A program made the translations under genes and the position numbers. 64,000 nt of DNA, taken from the NCBI GenBank assembly GCA_028274465.1, contig CM051458.1, positions 52,689,253 through 52,753,252 on the forward strand, in the 5' to 3' direction. The DNA is from Plantago ovata (taxonomy: Eukaryota; Streptophyta; Magnoliopsida; Lamiales; Plantaginaceae). Each line of letters starts with the position of its first letter. The stretch's first letter is position 1. Below the pieces are notes generated by a model, which saw nothing but the letters and a program-made list of their open reading frames with translations, was not told where the DNA came from and made no database searches. Of this stretch, positions 12,153 to 23,801 are shown in pieces.

Positions 12153-13748
12153 GTAGCTCATTTATCAGTAAAGACTCTAATTCTATAATCAATTTGCAAA
12201 CCCGTACTAATAATAAACATGATCTTTGTTAGGAAACTTGTAATTTTGATGAGCAATTAACCATGCTAAATTAAGGAAAGTCCAGTAACTAGTACTCTTA
12301 AGGTCCGTAGGAATTTAGAATTTTAAGGACATTGTAAAAGAGGAACGTTTGCTGAAGACTTTGTGTAGGTACTAGTTAGGTGCTTTAGTTTGCTGATGAT
12401 GTACTTTGTTTTTACAAATGAACTATTGAAGCACTAGAACCGCTCAGAAATTTGAAGATTCGAAGACTGAAGACTTAAGAAGAATTCTGAGGAAGGTATC
12501 TACAAAGGCACATGTTGCTCAGAAAGTGAGATTTTCAGCAACAGCTCGCATAAGTGAAAATCTATATGACAGAGTAGGTTGTGCTTGCTGAAACTGAGAC
12601 TGACCACTTGCTGAAATACATATGTGACCTCCTTGCTGAAAGTACTTGCATTTTGGCTCCAACGTTCACATTTGAATTCGATTCAAATGAACATTAAATG
12701 CAAAGTAGGCACGCGAAGAACATGAAGTCTAGAAGACAAATGAAGGACGCTGCTGAAAGTACAAAAGCAATATAGTGAAATCTTAAGGAACAAAGCCTTA
12801 GAATTTGAAATTCAAACGGCTCCCTTGATTCACTATAAATAGAGGTCATTCGGCAAAGAGTTGAAGTGTGTCAACAACGTGATCAAGCTCTCACTTGTGC
12901 TTAAACACTCAATCTTCCATACTCATTACTGCCTATTGATAACTTAAGCTTGAAACAAATGCTACTTGTGAAGAAGTAGAACATTCACGGCTAAGAGATT
13001 AGTTTAGTGTTCTTTCTTTTGAACAAGAACAAGTCTTGACACCAGAAACAACTTAACTTGCTTACTGAAAAGTATTACACGATGTGTTTCTTTAGATAAC
13101 TTGTTATAGCTAAAGAAGTTATACTCAAGTCATCTAATACCAAACCTCTCTAACTGATAAACACCCTTTTTCAGGTGTGAAATTCAGGGGGAATTAATCA
13201 AGCATTGTGTTGCGGATTATAAGTCCCAAGTTTGGTGGAGAACAAGGTTACAGTTCTCTAGTTAAGTTGGAAACGAAGCAAGTGTGCTTTGGTTTATGAA
13301 GAATCATTATAGATAGGAGTTGTAAGGAACCTCAATCTTATCTTAGTGGATTCAGTCCTAGAAAGGACAAAGAGGATTAGTTGAGAGATTACGCCACTCT
13401 CAGATACCACTATAAAAGTGTTTGTGTGATTTACTTTACTGCATTTAGTTTTCAGCAAGCTTTACTTATTGTACACTGCCACTCTGCTCACTTGCTGAAA
13501 CTAGCACTCTCTAAAAAGCACTTATTGTATAAAGACTTCCGCACTCTATTTTTTTTAAAGTACCAGTAAACTCGTTACTGAAAAGTAACAAGTACTTGCT
13601 GAGAAAGTTAAGTACCAGGAAACTCATTACTGAAAAGTAATAAGCACTTGCTGAGAAAGTTTATAAACGACGAAAGTTTGAAAAGACTATTCACCCCCCC
13701 CCCTCTAGTCTTTTCTTGTTGTTTAAAGGGACCAACAATCTCTTACAG
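12153..13748 (+). other. Mini-intron-like segment 3 in copia A aORF, split by a solo LTR
   Basis: GTCAGCAG^GTAGCT opens at 12153 and TTACAG^GCTCAT closes at 13748. Without the LTR and one TSD copy it is 80 bp, not a multiple of three, and it contains an in-frame stop (12186-12188). It can therefore only be non-coding if the protein is to continue. Confidence 0.5.
12227..13737 (+). repeat. Solo copia LTR inside copia A aORF
   Basis: 1511 bp, TGTTAGGAAAC ... GGGACCAACA, of the copia A/B LTR family. There is no primer site or internal sequence on either side; the aORF resumes directly after it. Flanks ATCTT (12222-12226) and ATCTC (13738-13742) look like a TSD with one change. A solo LTR forms by recombination between the two LTRs of a full element. 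It has a CT-rich end with a C run near 13692 and many TTGCTGA words. Confidence 0.9.
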
Positions 13749-15016
13749 GCTCATTTGGAAACATCTCTACCTGATCTAGAGATCCTTTCTCCTCAAGAAA
13801 GTTCAGCATACATGTACAAACAGTTCAAAAAGACTACTTTGTCCAAGGTTGTGAAAATCTTTCAGCACCTGACAAAAGTACAGATCAATGGACTTTGCTG
13901 AACTTTTCCCTCTTCTCATCAATGACAAAAAGAAGCAATCATTGCTTAATCTGGAAGCTTTTATTTATTCAGTGATGCCAATGGATCATGTTACGTTTGC
14001 TGAGAAAATGGACAACAAACTACTTGATACCGTCAGCAAGATGCTCAAGAAAAAGTTCAGAGAAGCTAGTCTCAGTGACCAAGCTGAACTTGTGAAGAAA
14101 AACTTTGTTCCTGTAGTAGCTGATCCAGAAATAATCACTAAAGAAAAGTAAGTGACTAGTACAACTTTGTACAAATCTATTCCTATAGTCATCCTTACTG
14201 ATGATGAAGAAAAAGACGAGGATGAGGACTCCAGTGGTGAGAATGATCCTGATGATTCTAAGGACTCAAAGGACGACGATGATGATACCCAAGGTCCTAG
14301 TCCCGATGTTGGTGGAGAGATAACTAAGACTCAAGATAAGCCTGATCAAGCACATGCTGGAAAGCATGATGCTGAGCAACCACCTCCCAGCAACCCTAAA
14401 GAATCCACTCCCACTGCTACTGAGAAACCAACAGCTGATATTGCTATTGAGACACTTGAAATTCATACAGCTGAACAAGTTGTAGAGAATATTTAAAAGC
14501 CAACAACTGAAGAAGTTGTAGATGCTGAAACTGCTCAGAAGCTTGTTGAAATTGCCAAAAGCAAAAAGAAGCTTGATGATGATGAATTAGCTGCAGAAGC
14601 TATGATCAAGGTTACTACTGAAAAACCTTGATAAGGAGGAAGTTGAAGATCTCAGAAAGGCTATTAGAACAGCCTTATGATAAATGTTCCAGAGACTCAA
14701 CATTCTGAGGTTGCTCAGTCTTCTAGAATAAAAGATACAGAACAAACTTCACTTCCACCTCCTACTACTGGTGAAACTCCAGTTGATGAGTCACAAGCCT
14801 TGCATTCAACAACCACTCATCCAGACCAACAATAAGAAGTGGCTGACAGAGAAAAGCTGGCATGCATGGAGGATGATGATGGCAGTTCCTCTGGCTTCTC
14901 TGATTATGATAGAGACAATGCTGGAGATAAAATTGATGACAAACTAGAGGACCCTACTGAAACTAATGTAGTCGATCATGCTGAAACTCCTGATGCACTC
15001 CATCATACTGAATCTT
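13743..15016 (+). pseudogene. Copia A aORF, part 2
   Basis: This continues the aORF: FKKTTLSKV, then the segment reading FVPVVADPE and the acidic run DDEEKDEDEDSSGENDPDD, which align with copia B 36300-36800. Several stops and frameshifts occur (13901, 14151, 14494, 14630-14680, 14833). It ends at the G2 insertion after TSD ATCTT (15012-15016). Confidence 0.75.
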
Positions 15017-16341
15017 TGATGATCACGAATTTGTCAGACTCGATTAATCAAATAAATTTGTTATTTTGCCAAAGGCAATTCACAACTACAACAAAAAACG
15101 TAGTGTAGCAGTAGAGTAACCTCGAGTGTCGATCTCTAAGGACTATAACTAGCTTTATCAAATCTAATTTAGAATATAAAAACAGCAGACGATATAGCAA
15201 AGGGTTTTTCTTAACAGATAATGGAGATTGGTGATAGTATGGTCCTTCAAAGCATAACGGGTTAATAATCATGCGTAAATTCCTCGGTTTTGCATGGAGA
15301 TCTTTGATCAATAAATTGTCCTGTTGTAATTATCAAACACTACGAAGATATAGATTCAAATAGGTCAAAGACTAATGAATTGTCCAATTGTGTTCCGTAA
15401 TTATTCAACACTACGAAGATATAGATTTAAATAGGTCAAAGTCCAATGAATTGTCCAATTTTGTGTAATAATTAATCAACATACGATGATATAGATTTCG
15501 ATAGATCAAAGAAATAAAGCAATAACACGGAGTATAATGCGCGATATAGCCATTAGCATAATTATCAACCCTTCGCTAAGAATTCACATACTGTCACCAA
15601 CGAGAAGTTTAGCTACTCATAGTTGTCATGCAATCAATAGAAATCATAGAAGAAAACATGTTGAAAGATATATAAAAATAAGTAGAAAAACTGTAAGATA
15701 CAATGTTACCGAAGGTTGTCAGTCTCCGAAGAATCGCGATCTTACAAGCTCCAAACTGCTATGAAAAAGTATCTCCTAAGCTATGAACCCCCAGAACAGG
15801 CTCTGGGAAGTTCCTACCTAAAACTACAGAGAAAGGTGAGAGAATAGGCTGGAAAAGTATGAAAATCGGAGAAAAACTGAGCAACTATATATAGTGTTCG
15901 AATTAGTGTGGGTCGAAGGGCCCCACACACCGGGCGAGTCGCCTGGTGTGGGGCGATTCGCCCCACATCCCGGGCGATTCACCCGGGAGAAAAACTCGGG
16001 ATTTTGCGCGTTTTCGACGCGTTTTTGGATTTATTCCCCTTTTCGGACTCGGTTTCTGACTTCTAGTGGCCTTCTAACCTACTGTTTCGACACCTAGACT
16101 TCAAATCCTATCCGGAAACCTTTAGATACTCCAATTAGGCTTCTGGAACACCAATTCCTTGTCAACTTCAATATAATTGCCCGGAAATCCTCGTTTTTCA
16201 ACCAAAACTTGTAAAATAAAAACTAAAGGGAAACGTGACACTATTCTAATAAAATGCACTAAAATATAGCTAAATTAACATAGAGGATAGCTAAAATAGG
16301 TGAAAAAGACTCAAATGAAAGTGTAAAATACACATTCATCA
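15017..16341 (-). repeat. G2 3' LTR
   Basis: 1325 bp, same length as its partner at 43601-44925 and differing at scattered sites only. On the minus strand it starts TGATGAATGTG at 16341 and ends in TGATCATCA at 15017. It contains palindromes (about 15922-15990) next to a TATA (about 15890). ORFs 15048-15311 and 15537-15764 are not genes; their twins in the other LTR prove they are LTR sequence. Confidence 0.95.
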
Positions 16342-16366
16342 AACTCCTCAAACCGAACCTTTCCTT
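16342..16366 (-). promoter_or_regulatory. G2 polypurine tract
   Basis: On the minus strand GGTTCGGTTTGAGGAGTTT abuts the 3' LTR, matching GGTTCGGTTTGGGGAGTTT before the 3' LTRs of G3 and G4. Confidence 0.8.
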
Positions 16367-18138
16367 GTCCTCAAGCAACTAAGCTAGACTCTAATGCAAA
16401 AAACAATGCAACACATAAAATGGAGTCTCATGCCAAATAAAATGAACTAATCTACTGAATCTATCAAAAAACATATGAACAAAAACCATATAAATCAAAA
16501 CATGAATATAGGTTGAAGAATGCCTCGATTGACTCATACACATCCACATAGACACTTATGTCAAGACAAGATAGTCTCTCGTAACATTCTCTACCTGGAC
16601 CTAGTCAGTGACGACGTAATGAAACATGTTAAAATATTAATGGTTGTCCCGTGCCTATGAAACTGAGGACTTACTGTTGTTCACCAAGTTTAAGACTTTC
16701 CTCAAAGAGGTCGAACCAGTACTGGCTCTCATCAAACGAAGGAGGATTCCCTATAAAAGATAACACTCCCCTATTCTACCCATCTCTCAAGTAAAGTCTT
16801 AAGCTATTCACCACTTCCTGAATGGCAGGACGAGGGTGGTCTAGAACAGATGACACTCAAAAACAAAAGAAAATAAATAGAAAATTACAACACGATTACG
16901 AACATTACAAGAATTGGAAAATGAGACACAACACTTTGCTAAACTGCTATTTGGCTTTCTTAGTTTTTGGACCCTTCTTTACTTTTTTGGGGTCTTTTCT
17001 TCTCTCTTTTTTTTCTTTTTTTTTCTTTCCAGTTCCTTTTTTTCTTTTTTTTTCTTTCTTTCCTGGAATTTTTCTTTCTTTTTTTCGATTTTTTTAGCCA
17101 GCAGTAGCACAACGAAAAGAGAAACAAAATGACTCACAAAAGACTTCCCCAAACCTATTCGAAAGAATAGGTTGGAGTACAAAATTTAAGAGAAAGGAAA
17201 AATAAACTCACAATACGGAAATGAAAAACGAAAAACAAGTCTAATGATGGTGTAACCCCCTCCCCAAACCTATTCGGAAGAATAGTTTATAAACAAAGGA
17301 TCACACAACCTCACACTACCTCCTTCCTAGGCATTTAGCAATCTCAAAGCATGGTGAAGACTTGTTGCCTCTTAGGTACATAATTACTCGGGAAAACAAC
17401 CATAAGACCCTAACATGCATCATCCTATTATAAAGGCCTTCGTGAACCGCAGTAGAGAAAACACCACTAAGTGATGTCGAGACTACCAAGCTTAACTAAG
17501 TGCAATACATAAATGTGACAAGCTAAGCGAGAAAAACCTCAAACAAATTCATAGAGATGAAGCATACGATTAATGGCATAGTTAGATAATCTACCCAATA
17601 AAAAAGTTCAAAAAATTCGGCAATAAACTCCATATAAAACATGCAAGACTATCATAGGATGAATGTAGTGAATGCAACCTAAAAAATCTAAGAAAGCGGT
17701 AGACGTGCAAATGCAAATGCAGACAGATAAAACATGCAAGGTACTATACTCAGCCTACCAATGTCAAGCTCCAAACTAAGAATACTAGATCACTTAAATC
17801 CCATCCCCCCTCATGAAATTAACGCTAGTCCCTGGCAGTAAGAAAATGAGGAAATAAGATGTGATACTAGATGTTACCGCATGGTTTGGCCTCGGTCGGC
17901 TGAGTATGCTGCTTGTGAGTTATTGGGACTGCTCTGGGAGCCTTATATGGTGTCATCAGGTCTTCTGGTAGGTGCGGTAGTTCCATTTATAGGCCGGATA
18001 GGAACAACTCCTCTATTTGTATCATCATTGTCCGTATGTCCTTCATTGTCACTACTGTCACCATCATCATCGCCAGTAGAGTTGCATTGTCGAATAGAAT
18101 CCTCAAGATTAGCCGCCGCTGTTATGGAATCCTCCATC
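16367..18138 (-). other. G2 3' non-coding region
   Basis: No gene. On the minus strand it is collinear with G4 51566-53134 and G3 40704-42098: hairpin plus G-tract pair (about 17160 and 17270), A/G-rich tract (T/C-rich on plus, 16970-17095), and the sequence around the AATAGGATGATGCATG landmark. Lysine- or phenylalanine-rich ORFs across the tract are compositional. Confidence 0.8.
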
Positions 18139-19281
18139 CTGTAGCCCTCCAATAGGCTGTGAACTGTTGAAGGGGAAAGAGCAGTAGTATCAGAGCCTCC
18201 CTCTCCAACGTTTTACACCCGAGGAGGTTACAACAAGCTGCTCGGATACTCAGAAGTCTTCTACCATTTTTTCCAATGTCGACCACATTCTCTACGGTTG
18301 ATGCGACCGATGTCTATATGATGCTCTCTTTAGAGGCAGTCAAGGGGCACCCCAACGAGGGGCTGGGCACCCATGTCATTATGTTTTGGAACCAAGCTAG
18401 CGCTTCGGAGCCTTCTAGCAACTGTGAACTCAAGATTGAATCCGTCGCGGCAAGATCGTCCCGATGCCTTCCAATTCACTCGAACTTTGCAGTCCTTGTG
18501 ATGGATTGCTGACGTAATAATTGTTTCTGTCCCTTCGGTGGTGCATGAATAGGCATAGGAGTCCTTACTCCAGGTGTACTCTAGCTCCTCCTCTTGGATA
18601 ATCCGCGACGTTGCTGCAAGAGCCCGTGGCTCGAACGCACATCTAACGAGATCACTCTTCTTGACATGGTTGTAATCGATCCACCTCCAATACTTCATAG
18701 TAATCATACGAGAATGCTCCCCTCCCTTGGCATGGTTCCTACAAACAACAGTTAGTACCTCGTATGACACAAAACTGACTCATGCATATGCTAGTCTAAG
18801 AACGAAACACACAAGTGATAAATTCAACAATCGAACTCCCCAAATCCTTTATGTCTAGCCTAGCTTCTTCAATATGCAACATACCAATGTAACTACTACA
18901 CGCAATACATCACATTATGCTCTTGCTAGTCATAAAATAACCTAAATAACAAGGCTCGATTCATACCATAGAAGCGAAAAATGCTAGCGTCATAAATCCT
19001 CATACTCAACAATTATGCATTGTACCATCAAATCCATCATCATTACATCAATAAGCACAATCATATGTATAGAATCAAAGATAAAGATATATTGAATAAC
19101 AAGATATATCATCTAGTAGCAAAACTCCCAAATCAACAATCCAAGCATAATTGAGCATGCAATTGATAGTAAATAATGCTTCTAATCATACAAACAACCT
19201 ACCCATGCATCATATAAGCATAATTGAAGCTCAAATTAGAAAACCCCCAAATTTGAAAAATTAGGGTTCATACGAAGATAC
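18139..19281 (-). other. Captured-gene-like segment of G2 with a conserved intron
   Basis: On the minus strand: CAGATCTGAG^GTATCTTC at 19281, an AT-rich 543-bp intron, branch-point-like TACTAAC (18751-18757) and TTTGTAG^GAACC at 18739. Next comes a frame of over 100 codons (up to 18330) containing TMKYWRWIDYNHVKKSDLVR and EPRALA. G4 has the same layout at 50242-51101 with an alignable protein. This is not typical retrotransposon coding sequence; capture of a host gene's 5' part is inferred. I do not recognise the protein. Confidence 0.45.
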
Positions 19282-19511
19282 CTCAGATCTGAAAAACTAA
19301 TGCACTAGGGTGAAATCTGTTCGGATGAAAAGATAGATCACGTAATAGGCTTCGATTGAAGCTATAGAACACTAAATTTGGTAAAGAAATGAAGAAGTTA
19401 TGAGGTTTTGAAGCTAAAATCGCGAATTCCGGATTTTGGGGAGGAAGAATGGTGAAAATATGAAGAAATGAAGAGAAAAGGGGGAGATCCGCGTTTTTAA
19501 TCTGCAGAATC

Positions 19512-19655
19512 TGTGGGGCGAGTCGCCCCGTGCGGGTCGAATCGCCCCGTATGTGGGGTGAATCGCCCCTTATGTGGGGCGAATCGCCCCGCACGCTCTG
19601 GACTCGTGGAGCGATTCGCCCCCATGGGGGGCGATTCGCCCCCCACCTCCTGAGG
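19512..19655. repeat. Internal GC palindrome cluster of G2
   Basis: Six GGGGCGAATCGCCCC-like units lie between the protease stop and the captured leader, as in G4 (49920-50012). Confidence 0.9.
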
Positions 19656-19910
19656 CGGGGAGATGAAATCTTCGACCAAAAATGCGGTTTTTAATCCCCG
19701 AAACCAATTTCCTCATAAAACCACTCGAAAAATCTCACTCAAACATAACATAAGCACATACGACACAGAGACGAAAAAATTCACATATGAAAAGCAAATT
19801 GTTCAAGTATGAATGCATGCAATAAAGCGGTAAAGAAAGCGATAAAAACTCCGGGTTGCCTCCCGGATAGCGCCATTGTTTAAAGTCTTTGACTCGACTC
19901 CTGTCTTCGC

Positions 19911-21190
19911 CTAGCTCTTCTTCTTGAGGGTACTAGACTTCCCCTTCATGGATTTCCTCCTCATGCCTCGAACCTGTGAATAAGAAAGAACATAGGCTGC
20001 AGGACCACAATAGTGAGTAGTGTGAGAAGTATCAGGTGGATCAGATATGGCTCGCAACACATGTTGCTTGCCATCCACCTCAATAGTGTAAGTCCTTCGG
20101 TAGATGTCCATCACGGAGTGTAGCTTAGTCAAGAACGTTCGCCACAAGAGAATGACATCCCCCGTCCCAGGTGTAGACGCCGGCATAACTACAAAATTGG
20201 TGTATACAGAAGTTTCACCAATCTTGACCAATACATTATTCACAACGCCTTCAGGTCTCACAAAGGATCCATCCGCCAGTTGCACAATAGCCTTATGCTC
20301 AGATAGTTTTCCAAGGCTACTCTTCTCAAACACATTCAAAGGGAGCACATTAGAGTAGGATCCCGTGTCTTGTGTGGCACGGACGTCTTCAAGCTCACCA
20401 ATCCCAACCTTAATATCGAATCTTTGAGGGAGTGGCTCGGGATCCTCTTGCTCCTCTTCATTCTCGTCAGAACTAAGGTCCTTCTCTTCTTCCTTAGCCT
20501 GTGGAGGTTCTTCCTTCTTGCAACACTCGCACTTAGCAACCTTCTTGATGGTGATTTCAACAGGCAGATCACCAGCCAAGGTAATGGACATCGACTTCTC
20601 AGTTGCTAAGCAGCTTGCCTTGTTCCCTACTTGCTCCTCGGTCGATCAACTCTTGCATCTTTTGTTGGGCAAACCTAGTGCTCTCTTCCAACCTATCAAG
20701 TCTCTCTCTAGTCTTCTCAGAATCTTCTTCATAATGTTTGAGAAAACTTTGGGTGTGATCAACCATCTTTTGCAAGTTCTCCATCAGTTGAGCCGACTTC
20801 GACTTCGGTTGCTCTTTCGGAGCGGGGTTTTCGCAGTGGTCATTACCATAGTTAAGCCTACTACGGTCTTGGTTAGGGCCATAAGTTTGGCTAGCCGGTG
20901 CATATCCTTGATTGTTTGATTGTTTCGGAATCCTCTTCTCCAAAATCCACCTCTAGGATTCCTACCGTCTTGTCCGTAGCTAGCTTCTTGAGTACCAAAC
21001 TCCGTAGCAAAGGCTTCCTCTTCGCCTCCTTGAACCCAGTTGCCACTATCATACGCAAGCTCCGATCTACACATATGAGCTCCATGTCCATAGTTCTTGC
21101 ATATTCGGCAAACTTCGTTTGAAACAGTTGTTCTAGCGGCGCTCTTGAGGACTTGCTCCAATTCGTTGGTAAAGCACTCGAATTGATCCC
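19911..21190 (-). pseudogene. gag-pro: G2 late gag (zinc knuckle) and aspartic protease, broken
   Basis: On the minus strand, gag from about residue 290 has the CCHC knuckle CRICKNYGHGAHMC. A basic/glutamine-rich linker and the retropepsin-like domain follow (ATQDTGSYSNVLP, catalytic D-T-G present; LLWRTF where G4 has LLGRTF), ending KGKSSTLKKKS. Frameshifts: an 8-bp tandem duplication near 20913-20928 and a 2-bp loss near 20600 compared with G3. Gag would package RNA and the protease would cleave Gag. It is inactive. Confidence 0.85.
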
Positions 21191-21196
21191 TGAAGC
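21176..21196. other. Foldback junction between G2 (minus) and G3 (plus)
   Basis: Left of the spacer gag reads on the minus strand; right of it the same gag segment reads on the plus strand. The two arms share GGTAAAGCACT at the tip and are homologous for about 815 bp with only a 15-20 bp centre. Scattered substitutions show the arms are different copies. Confidence 0.85.
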
Positions 21197-22010
21197 AAGT
21201 GCTTTACCAACGAATTGAAGCAAGTCCTCAAGAGTGCCGCTGGAACAACTGTTTCAAACGAAGTTTGCTGAATATGCAAGAACTATGGACATGGAGCTCA
21301 TATGTGTAGATCGGAGCTTGCGTATGATAATGGCAACTGGGTTCAAGGAAGCGAAGAGGAAGCCTTTGCTACGGAGTTTGGTACTCAAGAAGCTAGCTAC
21401 GGACAAGACGGTAGGAATCCTAGAGGTGGATTTTGGAGAAGAGGATTCCGAAACAATCAAGGATATGCACCGGCTAGCCAAACTTATGGCCCTAACCAAG
21501 ACCATAGTAGGTTTAACTATGGTAATGACCACTGCGAAAACCCCGCTCCGAAAAGAGCAACCGAAGTCGGCTCAATTGATGGAGAACTTGCAAAAGATGG
21601 TTGATCACACCCAAAGTTTTGTCAAACGTTATGAAGAAGATCCTGAAAAGACTAGAGCGAGACTTGATAGGTTGGAAGAGAGCACTAGGCTTGCCCAACA
21701 AAAGATGCAAGAGTTGATCGACCGAGGAGCAAGTAGGGAACAAGGCAAGCTGCCTAGCAACACTGAGAAGTCGCTGTCCATTACCTTGGCTGGTGATCTG
21801 CCTGTTGAAATCACCATCAAGAAGGTTGCTAAGTGCGAGTGTTGCAAGAAGGAAGAACCTCCACAGGCTAAGGAAGAAGAGAAGGACCTTAGTTATGACG
21901 AGAAAGAAGAGGAGCAAGAGGATCCCGAGCCACTCCCTCAAAGTTTTGATATTAAGGTTGGGATTGGTGAGCTTGAAGACGTCCGTGCCACACTAGACAC
22001 GGGATCCTAC
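21196..22010 (+). pseudogene. gag-pro: G3 late gag and protease start
   Basis: Same segment as the G2 arm: CCHC region (ICKNYGHGAHMC, preceded by a stop where G4 has CRI), linker, and protease up to ATLDTGSY. Copia B is inserted five codons from the start of the catalytic motif (D-T-G-S-Y, then TGTTAGG). A frameshift occurs near 21556-21580. Confidence 0.85.
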
Positions 22011-22389
22011 TGTTAGGAAACTTGTAATTTTGATGAGCAATTAACCATGCTAAATTAAGAACAGTCCAGTAACTAGTACTCTTAAGGTCCATAGGAATTT
22101 AGAATTTAAAGGACATTGTAAAAGAGGAACGTTTGCTGATGACTTAGATAAGTGTTAGATAAGTTATATCTTGGTGGATGACGTACTTTAATTTCTGTGA
22201 AGAAATTAATTTATTGACACATTTGCGTATGATGTATTTTATTTTCTGAAAAGAAAACATCTTATTGATGCTTAGCTTTGATGTATCTTATTTTCTGAAA
22301 AGAAAATGACCTATTGAAGCATTTGTTGAAGATGTATTTTGTTTATTACAAACAAATTATTGGAGCAATAAGAAACCGATCAAAATCTT

Positions 22390-22450
22390 GAAGACTTTTG
22401 AAGATATGAAGACTTGAAGACTTGAAGACTTGAAGATTGCTGAAGACTGG
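22390..22450 (+). repeat. Short tandem repeat GAAGACTT in copia B LTR
   Basis: Four to five imperfect 9-bp units (ACTTGAAG-type) occur in tandem. They are also in the 3' LTR (about 39735-39795) and, shorter, in the copia A LTR (about 55506-55550). Confidence 0.8.
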
Positions 22451-22778
22451 TAAGGCACGTATTGCTCAGAAAGTGAAATTTTCAGCAACAGCATTGCATA
22501 AGTGAAAATCTGAAAGACAGAGTAGGTTGTGCTTGCTGAAACTGAGAATGAACACTTGCTGATGAACATATGTGACCTCTTGCTGAATGTACGTGATTTT
22601 GCGCTCCAATGTTACTGTTTGAATTCTATTCAAAGGTGCATTTAATGCAAAGCTTACACGCGAAGGACACGAAGACTAGAAGACAAACAAAGGTTGCTGC
22701 TGAAAGTACAAAAGCAAGATAGTGACATGTTAAGGAACAAAAGCCTTAGGATTTGAAATTCAAACGGCTCCTTACTTG

Positions 22779-22792
22779 CACTATAAATAGAG
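22779..22792 (+). promoter_or_regulatory. TATA-like box of copia B 5' LTR
   Basis: CACTATAAATAGAGG is conserved in all four copia LTRs of the window (12832, 22779, 40125, 55873). It is the only clear TATA in the LTR. Confidence 0.65.
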
Positions 22793-23692
22793 GTCATCCG
22801 GCAAAGAGTTGAAGTGTGTCAACAACGTGATCAAACTCTCACTTGTGCTTAAAATTCACAAACCTTCAAACACTCTTACTGCCATTGATCCGTTCCAAGA
22901 CTTAAAGCTTGAAAAAGCTACTTGTGAAGAAGTAGAACAAACTCGGCTAAGAAATTAGTTAAGTGTTCTTTCTTTCGAACAAGAACAAGTCTTGACACCA
23001 GAAACAATCAAACTTGTTTTCTGCAAAGTATTCCAAGTTGTGTTTCTTAGATTACTTGTTGTAACTGAATAAGTTATAATTAAGTTATCTCACCCCAAAC
23101 TCTCTAACTGAAAAATACACCCTTTCAGGCGTGATATTCAGGGGGAACTTGATCGAGCAAGCTTTTGCTGATTAAAAGTACCAAGTTTGGTGGAGAACAA
23201 GGTTGAGTTCTCTAGTTTAGGTTGGAGACAAAGCAAGTGTGCTTTGGTTTCTGTTGAATCGCTTTAGATAGGAGATTGTAAGGAACCTCAATCATATCTT
23301 AGTGGATTCAGTCCTAGAAAGGACAAAGTGGATTAGTTGGGAGATTACGCCACTCTCAGATACCACTCTAAAAGTGTTTGTGTGATTTACTTACTGCATT
23401 TAGCTTTCAGCAAATTATATCTGTTTGTACACAGTCACTCACATCACTTGCTGAAACTCTTTACTTGCTGAAAAAACACTTATCGTTTCAAAGACTTCCG
23501 CTCTCTGATTTTAAGTATCAGCAAACCAAGCTACTGTAAAGTAACTTACGCTTGCTGAGAAAGTTAAGTATCAGCAACCTCATTACTGTAAAGTAATAAG
23601 TACTTGCTGAGAAAGTTTTAACGACAAAAGTTTGAAAAGACTATTCACCCCCCCCCTCTAGTCTTTTCTTGTTGTTTAAAGGGACCAACAAG

Positions 23693-23704
23693 TGGTATCA
23701 GAGC
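23693..23704 (+). promoter_or_regulatory. Copia B primer binding site (initiator tRNA-Met)
   Basis: TGGTATCAGAGC lies 2 bp after the 5' LTR, complementary to the 3' end of plant initiator tRNA-Met. This is standard for plant copia elements. Confidence 0.92.
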
Positions 23705-23801
23705 AGGAGGTTCTTTAGCCTTCTGCACTGAACCTAGATCCCCTTAAGTGCTTTCCATAAATCTCTTTCACTTGATCAGTTTGGTAGTGCTTTGCTGACA
23801 G

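Larger units (their letters stand above)
9789..12226 (+). pseudogene. Copia A additional 3' ORF (aORF), part 1
   Basis: It starts MAPKRSSS, matching the copia B aORF start MAPKRQSS, and keeps its N-terminal conserved segment (LLEFYNNAVVNT, VTEKVI, SQVGGIDQ). A lysine-rich stretch (10695-11250) and an acidic repeat-rich part with many VAE/LAD words follow. Stops near 9856, 10224, 10280, 10688 and 11465 show decay. Intron-like segments sit at 11850-11909, 11985-12056 and 12153 onward. A solo LTR interrupts at 12227. Function is unknown; no signal peptide or membrane helix is seen. Confidence 0.7.
22011..23690 (+). repeat. Copia B 5' LTR
   Basis: 1680 bp, TGTTAGGAAAC ... GGGACCAACA. It contains a short tandem GAAGACTT array (about 22390-22450), a TATA-like CTATAAATAGAGG (about 22779-22792), a C run near its end, and at least 14 TTGCTGA/TCAGCAA heptamers. 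Confidence 0.95.

Noticed and set aside
12222-15016. Same target ATCTT for the solo copia LTR and G2 as a shared insertion hotspot
   Set aside because: The two belong to different superfamilies and a 5-bp match can occur by chance; two sites are too few.
15048-15764. ORFs with twins at 43632-43919 and 44120-44347
   Set aside because: They lie in the two LTRs of G2 and match because the LTRs match; no domain and no conservation in the other G LTRs.
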